Shown: piece by piece, positions 27,431 to 37,575 of the stretch
Position numbering within the stretch: position 1 is the first letter of the stretch
Layout: the number at the start of each line of letters is the position of its first letter
Assembly (NCBI RefSeq): GCF_000521785.1
Contig: NZ_JALZ01000006.1
Coordinates: 124,001 to 188,000, forward strand
Source: Roseivivax halodurans JCM 10272
Lineage (GTDB): Bacteria; Pseudomonadota; Alphaproteobacteria; Rhodobacterales; Rhodobacteraceae
Direction of reading: 5' to 3'
DNA: 64,000 nt
Notes under the pieces: generated by a model
Told to the model about the DNA's origin: nothing
Database searches by the model: none
Seen by the model: only the letters and a program-made list of their open reading frames with translations
Translations under genes and position numbers: made by a program

Positions 27431-28228
27431 TCAGAGGCCGAAGCGCGCGAATTCGGCCCGCTCCTCGATCCCGGCAAGCGCGTCCTGCGCGATCTGGGTT
27501 CCGAACCGGGCGAGGAACGGCTTCTTCTGCTCGTAGCGGCGGAACTTCACCTTGTCGCCGAAGCGGTCCTTCATCATCGGGACGAGATGACCGATCCCGT
27601 CCGCGAGCCCGACCTCGACCGCCTTCTCGCCGATCCAGACCTCGCCGGTGAAGAGCTCGTCATTGTCGGCGAGCTTTTCTCCGCGCCGCTCCTTCACATG
27701 GGAAATGAAGTTGCCGTGCAGCTGCTCGAGCCAGCGGTTGAGGCGCTCGACGTCCTCCTCGTTCTCCGGACGGAACGGATCCAGCATCGACTTCGAGCGC
27801 CCGGCCGTATGCACGCGCCGCTCAAAGCCCTGCCGCTGCAGGAAGACATGCGCCCCGAAGCCCGCCGAGATGACGCCGATGGAGCCGAGGATCGAGGAGC
27901 GGTCGGCGTGAATCTCGTCCGCCGCCGAGGCAAGCCAGTAGCCGCCCGAGGCGGCGACGTCCTCGACAAAAGCGAAGACGGGGATCTTCTTCTCCGTGGC
28001 GAGACGGCGGATGCGGGCGCCGATCAGGGCCGATTGCACGGGCGAGCCGCCGGGAGAGTTGATCTCGAGCGCGACCGCCTTCGGCTTGCCGCGGGAGAAG
28101 GCTTTTTCGATCTGGGCGGCGACGCTGCGGTCGCTCAGGGCGCCGCGGCCGGGGCCGCCGATGGCCCCCTGCAGCCGGACGACCGAGATCACGGGGGCGG
28201 GGTTCACGAAAGGAACGCGGAGCTTCAT
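27431..28228 (-). CDS. S49 family peptidase (SppA/SohB-like)
   Basis: 265 aa. The nucleophile serine lies in 'DVAASGGYWLASAADEI' and the catalytic lysine is expected further on, in the 'GRSKSMLDPFRP' region. 'LEINSPGGSP' is the conserved substrate-binding strand. SppA/SohB enzymes cut leftover signal peptides or membrane proteins. No membrane anchor is evident at the chosen ATG (28228, MKLRVPFVNP). A longer frame upstream looks non-coding. Confidence 0.88.
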   Translation of the reverse strand: MKLRVPFVNPAPVISVVRLQGAIGGPGRGALSDRSVAAQIEKAFSRGKPKAVALEINSPGGSPVQSALIGARIRRLATEKKIPVFAFVEDVAASGGYWLASAADEIHADRSSILGSIGVISAGFGAHVFLQRQGFERRVHTAGRSKSMLDPFRPENEEDVERLNRWLEQLHGNFISHVKERRGEKLADNDELFTGEVWIGEKAVEVGLADGIGHLVPMMKDRFGDKVKFRRYEQKKPFLARFGTQIAQDALAGIEERAEFARFGL

Positions 28229-28335
28229 GCGCCCTGATGTAGAGGCGGGTGGGCGCACAAACAAGCGGCCTTCCGCGGCGGCGGATCGAAGCATGCGGAT
28301 GGAAACCAAACCTGACGCTAGGGCAGCCGCGCCGC

Positions 28336-30525
28336 TCACATGAAGCTCTGCGGATCGATGTCGATCGCCATGCGCAGCTCTCCCTTCAGGCGGAACTGTC
28401 CGGCCCATTCCGCGAGCGCGCGCTGCAGCGGCACGCCCTTCGGCGCCTTGACCAGAAGCCGCACGCGGTGGCGCCCCCTGACCCGCGCGACCGGCGCCGG
28501 TGCGGGTCCGTAGACTTCGGCCCCGACACGCCGCAGCGCGCCGTCCTGCCGGGCCATGGCATTGCCCAGTTCGAACACCTCCTGCACGTCGGTCGAGGAC
28601 AGGATCACCCCCGCCATGCGACCGTAGGGCGGCACGCCCGCCTGCCGCCGCTCCTCGGCTTCCGCGCGCCAGAATCCCTCCTCGTCGCCCGAGAGGATCG
28701 CGCGGATCACCGGATGCTCCGGCTGGTAGGTTTGCATGAGCGCGATGCCACGCTTCTCGGCCCGGCCGGCGCGTCCCGCGACCTGCCGCATGAGCTGGAA
28801 CGTGCGCTCGGCGGCGCGCAGGTCGGATCCCTGTAGGCCCAGATCCGCGTCGATCACGCCGACAAGCGTCAGGAGCGGAAAATTGTGTCCCTTTGCCACC
28901 AGCCGAGTTCCGATGATGAGGTCGGCACCGCCGTTCGCGATCTCCTCGATCTCGGCCTTGAGCTGCCGGGCCGAGCCGTAGAGATCGGACGACAGCACAG
29001 CGATGCGCGCCTCCGGGAAGGCCTCGCGCGCCTCCTCTGCCATGCGCTCTACCCCGGGGCCCACGGCTGCGAGCTTACCCTCGGCCTCGCAGGAGGGGCA
29101 GGCCTCGGGGAGCGGCTTGCTCTCGCCGCATTGGTGGCAGACGAGCCGCTTGGCGAAGCGGTGTTCCACCATCCGAGCGTCGCAATGGTCGCAGCCGATC
29201 TGGTGCCCGCAGGCCCGGCAGATGGTGACCGGAGCGTAGCCGCGGCGGTTTAGGAACAGGAGCGCCTGCTCGCCGCGCTCGATCCGCGATGTCACCGCTT
29301 TTTTGAGCGTGGGCGAGATCCAGCGGTTCGACGGGAGGTCCTCCCCGCGCATGTCGATGGGTCGCATCTCGGGCATGACCGCCTCGCCGAAACGCGACGT
29401 CAGTGTCAGGCGCCGGTACTTCCCCGCCTCGGCATTGGCCCAGCTTTCGAGCGAGGGCGTCGCGGAGGCGAGCACCACCTGTGCGTCGTTCAGCGAGGCG
29501 CGGAGAACCGCCATGTCGCGCGCGTTGTAGAGAACCCCGTCCTCCTGCTTGTAGGAGGTGTCGTGCTCCTCGTCGACGACGACGAGGCCGAGGTTCCGGA
29601 ACGGCAGGAACAGCGCCGAGCGCGCACCTACGACGAGCTGTGCGCCGCCGGTGGCGATCATCTTCCAGGCCCGGCGGCGCTCGGTCGAGGTGACGCCGTG
29701 GTGCCATTCAGCGGGTCTTGCGCCGAACCGCGCCTCGACCCGGGTGAGGAACTCGGACGTCAACGCGATCTCCGGCAGAAGGACCAGCGCCTGACGTCCC
29801 TGCCTCAGACATTCCGCGACCGCCTCGAGATAGACCTCGGTCTTGCCGGACCCGGTCACACCCTTCAGGAGCGTCGTGCCGTAGCGCCCGCTGCGGACGC
29901 CGTCGCGGAGATCATCGGCGCCCGCCTGCTGATCCTCGGTCAGCGCCTTGCCACCCCAATCGGGGTCGAGCCGCGGATAGGGGGTGTCTCGGGGCGCATC
30001 CTCCTCGCGGACGACGCCCTGCTTGACGAGGCCCTTGATCACCGAGGCGGTCACGCCGGCCGCATCGGCCAGTTCCTTCTGGGTGAGCGCGAGGCCTCCC
30101 ATCTCGTCCAGAACGTCGAGCACCCGCCGCCGCGCATCGGTTTCGCGGTCAGGCCGTCCCTCGCCCTTCCGGTAGATCTTGCGCATGGACGGTGCATCGC
30201 CGACCGCCGGTGCCCGGGTCGCCAGCCGCAGCATCGCCGGCAGCGGCGTCAGCGTGTAGGCCCCGGCCTTCTCGAGGAAGTCCCGCAGCTCGTCGCGCAT
30301 CGGGGCGACGTCGAGAACGCGGGTGACGGGCCGGACCTTGGCATAGTCGAAATCGCCCTTCCCCGGCCCCCAGATCACGCCGACGACGCGGCGCGGACCG
30401 AGCGGCACCTCGACGAAGGCGCCCTGCCAGCAGCCGCCCTCCGGCGCGCGGTAATCGAGCGGGCGGTCGAGCGGCTGCGTCGTGAGCACGGCCACCAGAT
30501 CGCCCTCGTGAAAGAACCCGTCCAT
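28336..30525 (-). CDS. priA: primosomal replication protein N', PriA helicase
   Basis: 729 aa. Walker A '[11 protein letters not shown]' near residue 224 and a DEEH box ('[13 protein letters not shown]'). Zinc-binding cysteine pairs are '[13 protein letters not shown]' and '[17 protein letters not shown]', followed by helicase motifs IV-VI ('[13 protein letters not shown]', '[11 protein letters not shown]'). PriA recognises stalled forks and reloads the replisome. It is transcribed divergently from the transaldolase gene. Confidence 0.96.
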   Translation of the reverse strand: MDGFFHEGDLVAVLTTQPLDRPLDYRAPEGGCWQGAFVEVPLGPRRVVGVIWGPGKGDFDYAKVRPVTRVLDVAPMRDELRDFLEKAGAYTLTPLPAMLRLATRAPAVGDAPSMRKIYRKGEGRPDRETDARRRVLDVLDEMGGLALTQKELADAAGVTASVIKGLVKQGVVREEDAPRDTPYPRLDPDWGGKALTEDQQAGADDLRDGVRSGRYGTTLLKGVTGSGKTEVYLEAVAECLRQGRQALVLLPEIALTSEFLTRVEARFGARPAEWHHGVTSTERRRAWKMIATGGAQLVVGARSALFLPFRNLGLVVVDEEHDTSYKQEDGVLYNARDMAVLRASLNDAQVVLASATPSLESWANAEAGKYRRLTLTSRFGEAVMPEMRPIDMRGEDLPSNRWISPTLKKAVTSRIERGEQALLFLNRRGYAPVTICRACGHQIGCDHCDARMVEHRFAKRLVCHQCGESKPLPEACPSCEAEGKLAAVGPGVERMAEEAREAFPEARIAVLSSDLYGSARQLKAEIEEIANGGADLIIGTRLVAKGHNFPLLTLVGVIDADLGLQGSDLRAAERTFQLMRQVAGRAGRAEKRGIALMQTYQPEHPVIRAILSGDEEGFWRAEAEERRQAGVPPYGRMAGVILSSTDVQEVFELGNAMARQDGALRRVGAEVYGPAPAPVARVRGRHRVRLLVKAPKGVPLQRALAEWAGQFRLKGELRMAIDIDPQSFM

Positions 30526-30634
30526 GTCCCCGATGCCTGTCGCCTATGCGGCGGGCGAGGCTTTCGCCGCCTGCCCGCATGGGGTAAGACACCCGGGAGC
30601 CTTTGCCAAGCAATCCCCGAAGGACGCTGACTCC

Positions 30635-31288
30635 ATGAAATTCTTCGTCGACACCGCCGACATCGACGCCATCCGCGAGCTCAACGAGCTCGGCATGGTC
30701 GACGGCGTGACCACCAATCCGTCGCTCATCAAGAAATCCGGCCGGGACATCCACGAGGTCACCAAGGAGATCTGCGAGCTGGTCGACGGCCCCGTTTCGG
30801 CCGAGGTGATCGCGCTGACCGCCGAAGACATGATCGCCGAAGGCCGCAAGCTTGCCGAGATCGCCGAGAACATCACCGTGAAGGTCCCGCTGACCTGGGA
30901 CGGGCTCAAAGCCTGCAAGGTCCTCTCGGAAGAGGGCCGGATGGTCAACGTCACGCTCTGCTTCTCGGCCAACCAGGCGCTGCTCGCGGCCAAGGCCGGG
31001 GCGACCTTCATCTCGCCGTTCATCGGGCGCCTCGACGATCTGAACCTCGACGGGCTCGACCTCATCTCGGACATCCGGCAGATCTACGACAATTACGGCT
31101 ACGAGACGCAGGTCCTGGCGGCCTCGATCCGCACGGCGAACCACATGTCCGAATGCGCCAAGCTCGGCGCGGATGTCTGCACGGCGCCGCCGCAGGTGAT
31201 CCACGCGATGGCGAACCACGTGCTGACCGACAAGGGCCTCGACGCCTTCGTCAAGGACGCGCAGGAAGCCGGTATCAAGATCGTCTGA
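30635..31288 (+). CDS. tal: small transaldolase / fructose-6-phosphate aldolase-like
   Basis: 217 aa, the short transaldolase subfamily. The N-terminus '[17 protein letters not shown]' and '[13 protein letters not shown]' are diagnostic. The Schiff-base lysine is in '[14 protein letters not shown]' near residue 86. It moves a dihydroxyacetone unit in the non-oxidative pentose phosphate pathway. AAGGA lies before the ATG. It ends at a strong terminator. Confidence 0.93.
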   Translation: MKFFVDTADIDAIRELNELGMVDGVTTNPSLIKKSGRDIHEVTKEICELVDGPVSAEVIALTAEDMIAEGRKLAEIAENITVKVPLTWDGLKACKVLSEEGRMVNVTLCFSANQALLAAKAGATFISPFIGRLDDLNLDGLDLISDIRQIYDNYGYETQVLAASIRTANHMSECAKLGADVCTAPPQVIHAMANHVLTDKGLDAFVKDAQEAGIKIV

Positions 31289-31318
31289 TCTAAGCTGCGG
31301 CTTTCGAACCTCCCGATC

Positions 31319-31349
31319 AGCCCTCGCCCTGCGGCGGGGGCTTTTCTTT
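31319..31349 (+). terminator. rho-independent terminator of tal
   Basis: GCCCTCGCC (31320-31328) pairs with GGCGGGGGC (31333-31341) over a 4-nt loop, followed directly by TTTTCTTT. It is 31 bp after the transaldolase stop. Confidence 0.88.
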
Positions 31350-31373
31350 GTGAAAATGCTCCGAAGCCAAACG

Positions 31374-31404
31374 AAAAAGCCCCGCCTGTTCGGCGGGGCT
31401 TTCG
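31374..31404 (-). terminator. rho-independent terminator of petABC
   Basis: GCCCCGCC (31379-31386) pairs with GGCGGGGC (31392-31399) with a 5-nt loop. Read on the minus strand the stem is followed by TTTTT (31378-31374). It lies 24 bp beyond the cytochrome c1 stop; the flanking A and T residues let it work partly in both directions. Confidence 0.88.
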
Positions 31405-31427
31405 AGATCGGATCGGCGCAGGCGCGA

Positions 31428-32213
31428 TCAGCTGTGCTTGTGCTTGATCGGCTTCCAGATGCGCTTGTTGGTCAGGTAAAGCAGCACGGAGAGCCCGATG
31501 AGGAACAGCACGCCCGTCAGACCCGCCTGCTTGCGCGCCATCATCTTGGGCTCGGCCGTCCACATCAGGAACGCCGCGACGTCCTTCGCCTCCTGCTCGA
31601 GCGTCGGCTCGGGCTGACCCTCCGCGTACTCGACATCCTCGCCGTAGAGCGGCGGCGCCATCGAGATCCAGCCGCCCGGGAACGCCTCGTTCTCGTAGAG
31701 GATGGTGCCCGCCTGCTGCCGCTCCTCGCCGGTATACCCGGTCAGGAGCGAGACGATGTATTCAGGTCCGCCCATCCCCTTGAAGAACTGATTGAGGCCG
31801 GTTCCGTAAGGGCCGTGGAAGCCTGCGCGCGCCTTGGCCATGAGCGACAGGTCGGGAGCACCGGCCGCCTCGTTCGCCGGGAACGTGTCGGTCGGACGCG
31901 CAGGACGGTAATCGTCGATCTCCTCGTCGAAGACCTCGAAGTTGCCCTCGGCGTAGGCGCGAACCTCCGCATCCGAGTAGCCCGGCCCGCTCTCGTCGCC
32001 GAGCGAGCGCAGCGGCACGTAGCGCAGGCCGTGGCAGGCCGAGCAGACCTGCGTGTAGACCTGCAGGCCGCGCTGCAACTGGGCCTGATCGTAGCTGCCG
32101 AACGGCCCCTCGAATGAGAAGTCGTAATCGGTGACGTGGCCCTCCTCCGCGGCATAGGCGCCGGTGCCGACGAGGGTCGCGACCAGGGCGGAAGCTGCGA
32201 GTTTCTTGAACAT
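31428..32213 (-). CDS. petC: cytochrome c1 of the bc1 complex
   Basis: 261 aa: signal peptide ('[20 protein letters not shown]'), haem-binding CSACH at residues 57-61, and the haem methionine likely in '[12 protein letters not shown]'. A C-terminal membrane anchor '[22 protein letters not shown]' precedes a basic tail. It takes electrons from the Rieske centre and passes them to soluble or membrane cytochrome c. GAAAGGA precedes the ATG at 32213, 14 nt after petB. Confidence 0.96.
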   Translation of the reverse strand: MFKKLAASALVATLVGTGAYAAEEGHVTDYDFSFEGPFGSYDQAQLQRGLQVYTQVCSACHGLRYVPLRSLGDESGPGYSDAEVRAYAEGNFEVFDEEIDDYRPARPTDTFPANEAAGAPDLSLMAKARAGFHGPYGTGLNQFFKGMGGPEYIVSLLTGYTGEERQQAGTILYENEAFPGGWISMAPPLYGEDVEYAEGQPEPTLEQEAKDVAAFLMWTAEPKMMARKQAGLTGVLFLIGLSVLLYLTNKRIWKPIKHKHS

Positions 32214-32227
32214 GCTTCGGTCCTTTC

Positions 32228-33574
32228 TCATTCCGCCGGCGCCACGTTGGGCTTCTGGGCTTCGCCGCCGGACGCGCCGTGATGCGCCTCGAACTCGGCC
32301 TCGATCGTGTCGGGACGCTGGAGCGGTTTCTCGATCACGCCGAGCAGCGGCAGGATCACGAGGAAGTACGCGAACCAGTAGGTCGAGGCGATCAGCGAGA
32401 TCCAGTCGTAGGGGAACGTGGTCGGCTGGGCGCCCACCCACATCAGGACCATGAAGTCAACGATCAGCAGGGCGAACCACCACTTGAACATCGGACGATA
32501 GCGTCCCGAGCGGACCGAGGAGGTGTCGAGCCAGGGTGCCAGCGCCATGACCGCGATCGCACCGAACATCGCGAGCACGCCGAAGAACTTCGCGTCGACG
32601 ATGCCGCCGGTGATGAAGCTCGCCAGCTGCACGACCCAGACCTCGCCGGTGAAGGCGCGCAGGATCGCGTAGAACGGCAGGAAGTACCATTCGGGCACGA
32701 TGTGCGCCGGCGTCGCGAGCGGGTTGGCCTCGATGTAGTTGTCGGGGTGACCGAGGTAGTTCGGCATGAAGCCGACGATCGCGAAGAAGACGGCGAGGAT
32801 CACGGCGAGCGCGAAGAGGTCCTTCAGCACGTAATAGGGCCAGAACGGCACGGTGTCCTTCGCCGCTTCGGCCTTGGAGCCGCGGCGGACCTCGACGCCC
32901 GACGGGTTGTTGTTGCCCGTCGTGTGGAAGGCCCAGATGTGCACGATCACCAGCCCGAGGATGACGAACGGGAAGAGGTAGTGCAGCGAGAAGAACCGCG
33001 TCAGGGTGTAGTTGCCCACCGCGGGCCCGCCGAGCAGCCAGGTCTGGATGCCTTCACCGATGAACGGGATGGCGCCGAAGAGACCGGTGATCACCGTCGC
33101 GCCCCAGAACGACATCTGCCCCCAGGGCAGAACGTAGCCCATGAACGCGGTGCCCATCATCAGCAGGTAGATCAGGATGCCGATGATCCAGGTGACCTCG
33201 CGCGGCTGCTTGTAGGAGCCGTAGTAGAGGCCGCGGAAGATGTGGAAGTAGACGGCGACAAAGAACAGCGAGGCACCGTTCGCGTGGATGTAGCGCAGGG
33301 CCCATCCGCCGTTAACGTCCCGCATGATATGCTCGACCGACGCAAAGGCGAGGCTCACGTCAGGCGTGTAGTGCATGACCAGCGTGATGCCGGTGGCGAT
33401 CTGCAACACAAGCGTGAAGGTCAGCACGATGCCCCAGATCCACATCCAGTTCAGGTTCTTGGGCGTGGGGATCATGATCGTGTCGTAGAGAATTCCGAGC
33501 ACGGGCAGCCGCGAATGCAGCCACTTCTCGCCCCCGGTCTTCGGTTCGTAATGGTCGTGGGGAATACCAGCCAT
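32228..33574 (-). CDS. petB: cytochrome b of the bc1 complex
   Basis: 448 aa, eight membrane helices. The bis-His haem ligands lie in helices B and D ('[19 protein letters not shown]', '[18 protein letters not shown]'), and the Qo-site 'PEWY' is in '[12 protein letters not shown]'. It forms the quinol oxidation and reduction sites. GGGAGG lies just before the ATG at 33574, 11 nt after petA. An upstream open frame of over 120 codons is only the shadow of petA. Confidence 0.97.
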   Translation of the reverse strand: MAGIPHDHYEPKTGGEKWLHSRLPVLGILYDTIMIPTPKNLNWMWIWGIVLTFTLVLQIATGITLVMHYTPDVSLAFASVEHIMRDVNGGWALRYIHANGASLFFVAVYFHIFRGLYYGSYKQPREVTWIIGILIYLLMMGTAFMGYVLPWGQMSFWGATVITGLFGAIPFIGEGIQTWLLGGPAVGNYTLTRFFSLHYLFPFVILGLVIVHIWAFHTTGNNNPSGVEVRRGSKAEAAKDTVPFWPYYVLKDLFALAVILAVFFAIVGFMPNYLGHPDNYIEANPLATPAHIVPEWYFLPFYAILRAFTGEVWVVQLASFITGGIVDAKFFGVLAMFGAIAVMALAPWLDTSSVRSGRYRPMFKWWFALLIVDFMVLMWVGAQPTTFPYDWISLIASTYWFAYFLVILPLLGVIEKPLQRPDTIEAEFEAHHGASGGEAQKPNVAPAE

Positions 33575-33585
33575 ATTTTCCTCCC

Positions 33586-34149
33586 TTAACCCAGGACGAT
33601 CGTTGTTTCGTCGGCGAACTCGGCGACCGGCACCGGCAGGTTCTGCGGTGCGGGTCCGCGGCGGATGCGGCCGGCGGTGTCGTAATGCGAGCCGTGGCAC
33701 GGGCAGAACCAGCCGCCGAAATCGCCGGCTCCGTCCCCGAGAGGCACGCAGCCCAGATGTGTGCACACGCCCATCATCACGAGCCACTGGCCTTCGGGGT
33801 CGAGAGTGCGGTTCTCGTCCGTCGCGTCGGCTTCGCCCTGGATGTTCGCGTTGCGCGCGATCGGATCGACGAGCTGCGACAGGTCGACCTCGCGGCCCTG
33901 CTCGATCTCCTCGGCGGTGCGGTAGCGGATGAAGACCGGCTTGCCGAGCCACTTCACGGTGATCTGCGAGCCTTCGTTGACGCCCGAGACATCGACGCGG
34001 ATCGACGACAGGGCACGCACGTCGGCCGAAGGGTTCATCTGGTTGACGAGGGGCCAGACCGCCGCACCGGCCGCCACCGTCCCGGCACCCGCTGTGGCGT
34101 AAAAGAGGAAATCCCTCCGGGTGCCTGCGTGATCGTCTGCGTGGGACAC
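33586..34149 (-). CDS. petA: ubiquinol-cytochrome c reductase Rieske iron-sulfur subunit
   Basis: 187 aa. A Tat-type signal anchor ('RRDFLF' at residues 11-16, then a hydrophobic helix) is followed by the 2Fe-2S ligands C129/H131 in 'CTHLGC' and C149/H152 in 'CPCHGSH'; C134 and C151 form the disulfide. It is the first gene of petABC; the promoter should lie in the 226-bp region shared with the divergent outer-membrane gene. Confidence 0.97.
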   Translation of the reverse strand: MSHADDHAGTRRDFLFYATAGAGTVAAGAAVWPLVNQMNPSADVRALSSIRVDVSGVNEGSQITVKWLGKPVFIRYRTAEEIEQGREVDLSQLVDPIARNANIQGEADATDENRTLDPEGQWLVMMGVCTHLGCVPLGDGAGDFGGWFCPCHGSHYDTAGRIRRGPAPQNLPVPVAEFADETTIVLG

Positions 34150-34375
34150 GAGATCATCTCCATTCCTGAGCCCGCAGCGGGGCGCGCATTATTCGGTGGG
34201 CCGCTTGTGCGCAGACGCAATGCGGCTCATGCGGCCGCTGTTTAACGAGGCCGCCCGGTCCCGTCCAGAAGTCAAAAGAGCGCAATTCGGCAAAGCGCTC
34301 TTGTGTCGCGGTTGAGCGGAACCACTTAAGCGTATAACGCTTTGTCGGAAGCGGCACTCTCCCTTGGGGTATACG

Positions 34376-35047
34376 ATGAAGACGAACATTTCCGCGGCGG
34401 CGGCCATTGCTGCGCTGTCGCTTTTCTGCACCACCTCGAGCGCGACCGCACAGGACTTCGAGTTCTCGCTCTATTCGGGCTGGCAGACCTCTCCTCACAG
34501 CCGGATCAACGGCGACTATCCCGGCACGGGCGAGGATATCGACGCGTTGATCGGCTGGGAAGGCCGCTCCTTCGAGATGCCCATCTATTACGGTATCCGC
34601 GGCACCTGGTGGCGGACCGACCGGCTCGGCTTCGGCGCGGAATTCACCCACACCAAGGTCTACGCGCCCGACGACGATAAGGACGACGCGGGGTTCGACC
34701 GCCTCGAATTCACCGACGGCCTCAACATCGTCACGGCGAACGCGCTCTACCGCTGGCCCGACCGCTTCAATTCCCTGACGCCTTACGTCGGCGGCGGCGT
34801 CGGTCTGTCGCTGCCGCATGTGGACGTGGACAGCTCCAACGGGTTCGACACCTACGAGCTTCAGATCGGCGGCCCTGCGATGCGGCTGATGGCCGGCGCG
34901 AGCTACGACATCACCGAGCGCGTCTCGCTCTTTGGCGAATACCAGTTCACCGCGTCGCACAACGAGGTCGAGCTCGAGGGCGACGGCTCCATCGAGTCGA
35001 ACATCAAGACCAACGCGGTGAATTTCGGCCTGACGCTGAAGTTCTGA
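34376..35047 (+). CDS. outer-membrane beta-barrel, LpxQ-like (lipid A oxidase family)
   Basis: 223 aa: signal peptide ('AAAAIAALSLFCTTSSATAQD'), then amphipathic strands and a terminal Phe ('VNFGLTLKF') typical of outer-membrane barrels. 'YSGWQTSPHSRI', 'GWEGRSFEMPIYYGIRGTWW' and 'FGAEFTHTKVYA' match the family annotated as lipid A oxidase in Rhodobacterales. LpxQ of Rhizobium oxidises the proximal glucosamine of lipid A to 2-aminogluconate. Whether this member is enzymatically active cannot be judged. Confidence 0.75.
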   Translation: MKTNISAAAAIAALSLFCTTSSATAQDFEFSLYSGWQTSPHSRINGDYPGTGEDIDALIGWEGRSFEMPIYYGIRGTWWRTDRLGFGAEFTHTKVYAPDDDKDDAGFDRLEFTDGLNIVTANALYRWPDRFNSLTPYVGGGVGLSLPHVDVDSSNGFDTYELQIGGPAMRLMAGASYDITERVSLFGEYQFTASHNEVELEGDGSIESNIKTNAVNFGLTLKF

Positions 35048-35126
35048 GGACGCGGGGCGCCCTCGCCGGGCGTCCGTTCTTCTGGGCGCCGCGCTGCATT
35101 CGATCATGCGGCGCAGCGTTTTAGCC

Positions 35127-35732
35127 TCAGGCGGGCGCAGTCTCCGTCATGGACGGGCGCTGCGCGAACGCCGACTGCCACTCGGCGAGCTGGGGATGAC
35201 CCGCGCGCCAGTCGCGGTCCGCCAGCCGCAGGTCGAGATAGCCGAGGGCACATCCCAGAGCCACCTGCGCCATCGTCACGCGGCCTTTCAGCAGCGAAGT
35301 CCAGCGCTCCTCCAGCGCGTCGAGCGCGCGCGCGATCTTGGCCCATTGGGCCTCGCGCCAGGGCTCATGCACCTTGTCCTCGGGACGCAGGCGCACCTCG
35401 TAGGTCATTGCCAGCGCCGCCTCCGCGATGCCGTGCGCCAGCGCCTCGAGCGTCAGAACCTCCCAGAGCCGGCTTTCCGGATAGAGCCCCGCCCCGCACC
35501 GCGCGTCGAGATACCGACAGATGACGCGGCTGTCGTAGATCGCAGGCCCCTCGTCGCGCGCAAGCGCCGGCAGCTTGCCGATCGGGTTCGCCGCCGCCAG
35601 CCCCGTGTCGGGCTCCATCGGCGTGCTCTTGACGTTACGGATCTCGGTCTTCGCCCCGAGGCCGGTCTCGTGCAGGCACACCCTCACCATGCGCGCAAAG
35701 GGCGAGGCATCGGAGGAATAGAGCGTTAGCAT
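35127..35732 (-). CDS. glutathione S-transferase family protein
   Basis: 201 aa with a thioredoxin-like N-terminal domain ('MLTLYSSDASPFARMVRVCLHETGL', glutathione site 'NPIGKLPAL', 'DSRVICRYLD') and an all-helical C-terminal domain. It is probably a Ser-type GST (Ser near residue 8). The substrate is unknown. It is 61 bp downstream of xerC on the same strand. Confidence 0.88.
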   Translation of the reverse strand: MLTLYSSDASPFARMVRVCLHETGLGAKTEIRNVKSTPMEPDTGLAAANPIGKLPALARDEGPAIYDSRVICRYLDARCGAGLYPESRLWEVLTLEALAHGIAEAALAMTYEVRLRPEDKVHEPWREAQWAKIARALDALEERWTSLLKGRVTMAQVALGCALGYLDLRLADRDWRAGHPQLAEWQSAFAQRPSMTETAPA

Positions 35733-35793
35733 CGCGGATCTCCCGGGTTCGGTCAGCCGCGAGCCTATGGCGCGGCCGGGACGGGCGAAAGCC

Positions 35794-36720
35794 CTATCCG
35801 CCCTTGGGGTGCGCCGCCGCATAGACGCGCATGAGATGGGCGCTGTCGACCGAGGTATAGGCCTGCGTCGTCGAGAGCGAAGCGTGGCCGAGGAGTTCCT
35901 GGATCGCCCGCAAATCGCCGCCCGAGGCCAGAAGGTGCGTCGCGAAGCTGTGCCGGAACGCGTGCGGCGTCGCGCTCGAAGGCAGGCCGAGCTGCGCGCG
36001 CGCCTTCTCGGTCGCCGACCGGACGAGCCGGGGATTGAGAGGGCCGCCTTTCGCTCCGCGAAAGAGCGCATCTCCTGCCGTCATCTCGAAGGGGCAGACC
36101 GCGATATACTCCTCCACCGCCCGCCGCGCGACGGGCAGCAGGGGAACGAGCCGCTCCTTCCCGCCCTTGCCGAGGATTCGAAGGGATTGCCCCATCGGCA
36201 GATCGGCCCCTGTCAGCCCGAGCGCCTCGGAGATCCGCAGACCGCAGCCCCAGAGTAGCGTGATGACCGCGACATCGCGCGCGGCGATCCAGCCCTCGCC
36301 CGCCTGCACCTCGACCGCGCCGATCATGTCGCGGGCGGCCTCCTCGGTCAGCGGACGCGGCAGCTTCTTCTCGAATTTCGGGGCCCGCGCCAACAGCACC
36401 GCGGTCGGCTCGAAGCCTTCGCGCTCGGCCAGCCAGCGATAGAACGCCTTCACCGCCGAGAGCTTGCGGGCCATCGTCCGGGCTCCCGCCCCGTCCGCAC
36501 GCACGGCGGCCATCCACGAGCGCATGTCGCGCGTCTCGATCCGCGAGAGCGGCGCGAGGCCCTGCGGCTCCGCGAAATGGCCCGTCATGAAGGTGATGAA
36601 GCCGACAACGTCCGTTCGATACGCGGCGAGCGTCGCCTCGGCGCTGCCCTTGAGCGCCCGGCTCGCCGCGAGCCAGCCCTCGAGCGCATCGCGCGCCTGC
36701 GGGCTGATCTCGACTGTCAC
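35794..36720 (-). CDS. xerC: tyrosine recombinase XerC
   Basis: 308 aa. Core-binding domain at about residues 1-105, then a catalytic domain with Arg in 'GCGLRISEAL', Lys in 'LGKGGKERLVP', His/Arg in 'HAFRHSFATHLL', His in 'LLGHASLSTT' and nucleophile Tyr in 'QAYTSVD'. With XerD it resolves chromosome dimers at dif. It overlaps the DUF484 gene by 4 nt, the same gene pairing seen in other proteobacteria. Confidence 0.94.
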   Translation of the reverse strand: MTVEISPQARDALEGWLAASRALKGSAEATLAAYRTDVVGFITFMTGHFAEPQGLAPLSRIETRDMRSWMAAVRADGAGARTMARKLSAVKAFYRWLAEREGFEPTAVLLARAPKFEKKLPRPLTEEAARDMIGAVEVQAGEGWIAARDVAVITLLWGCGLRISEALGLTGADLPMGQSLRILGKGGKERLVPLLPVARRAVEEYIAVCPFEMTAGDALFRGAKGGPLNPRLVRSATEKARAQLGLPSSATPHAFRHSFATHLLASGGDLRAIQELLGHASLSTTQAYTSVDSAHLMRVYAAAHPKGG

Positions 36721-37424
36721 GAGAGCCAGCGCCGCATGGAGCGCTCGAACACGCCGGCGAAGAAGGCGAGAAGGTCGGTGCCCTGCGCCGGCGAGAATTG
36801 CTGCGCATCCTCCGCGCCGAGCACGAGCAGGCCCGGAAGACGTCCGTCGCCGAAATCGAGCTTGAGACAGGCCTCGGAGCCGACCCAGCCTGCGAGCTCG
36901 CCATAGACACGTTTGTCACCCTGAGCGAGCTGGCGCAGCGTCACCTGACGCACCGGCGCGTTGCGCCCCTCGCCGATATACTGGTCGACGAAACCGGGCT
37001 CGGCCACGGTCAGCACCTCGCCAAGCTTGCGCACCGCCGGCACCTCGCCGCCCTCGCGGCTCTCGAGAACCAACTTCACGCAATCGACCCGCAGGATATC
37101 GGCCACGTCGCCACCGAGATCGCGCAGGAAGGTCTCAAAATCGAGCGGATCGAGCAGCCGGAGGATCGCGCGGTGGATCTGGTTTGTGCCGGCGAGATTC
37201 TCGTAGGCCGCCGCGATCACCGAGCGGTGGGTCTCCTCGAGTCGGTCGAGCCGTGTTTCAAGCCGCTCCATCGCGATGCCGCGCAGATCGACGATGTTGC
37301 TTCCCATCGAGCGCTCGTTCGCGGCGACGAGAGCGCGCATCAGGTCCGCGTCCTCCAGAACGATATCCGGCTTGGCGATGATCGTGTCGCGCAGGGTGTC
37401 GTCGATTTGGGCGGGATCGCTCAT
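36717..37424 (-). CDS. DUF484 family (GAF-like) protein
   Basis: 235 aa soluble protein with a central GAF-like domain ('LVLGAEDAQQFSPAQGTDLLAFFAGVFERSMRRWL' near the C-terminus is characteristic). Family members often sit before xerC but have no defined biochemical role. The ATG at 37424 (MSDPAQIDD) is used rather than a start 20 codons upstream. Confidence 0.85.
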   Translation of the reverse strand: MSDPAQIDDTLRDTIIAKPDIVLEDADLMRALVAANERSMGSNIVDLRGIAMERLETRLDRLEETHRSVIAAAYENLAGTNQIHRAILRLLDPLDFETFLRDLGGDVADILRVDCVKLVLESREGGEVPAVRKLGEVLTVAEPGFVDQYIGEGRNAPVRQVTLRQLAQGDKRVYGELAGWVGSEACLKLDFGDGRLPGLLVLGAEDAQQFSPAQGTDLLAFFAGVFERSMRRWLS

Positions 37425-37575
37425 GGGGGGCCTCGTCTTCTCATCGTTGCGGAAGGCGCGCAGACGAATGATGCGGCCCGTCATGGTCTTGGGCGAATGT
37501 CTTGAAGTCCGCAGGCCAAGTCAATCGTGCCGAAGCCCGGCCCTGACCCTGGGTGGCGCATCGGCCACGTGCCGT

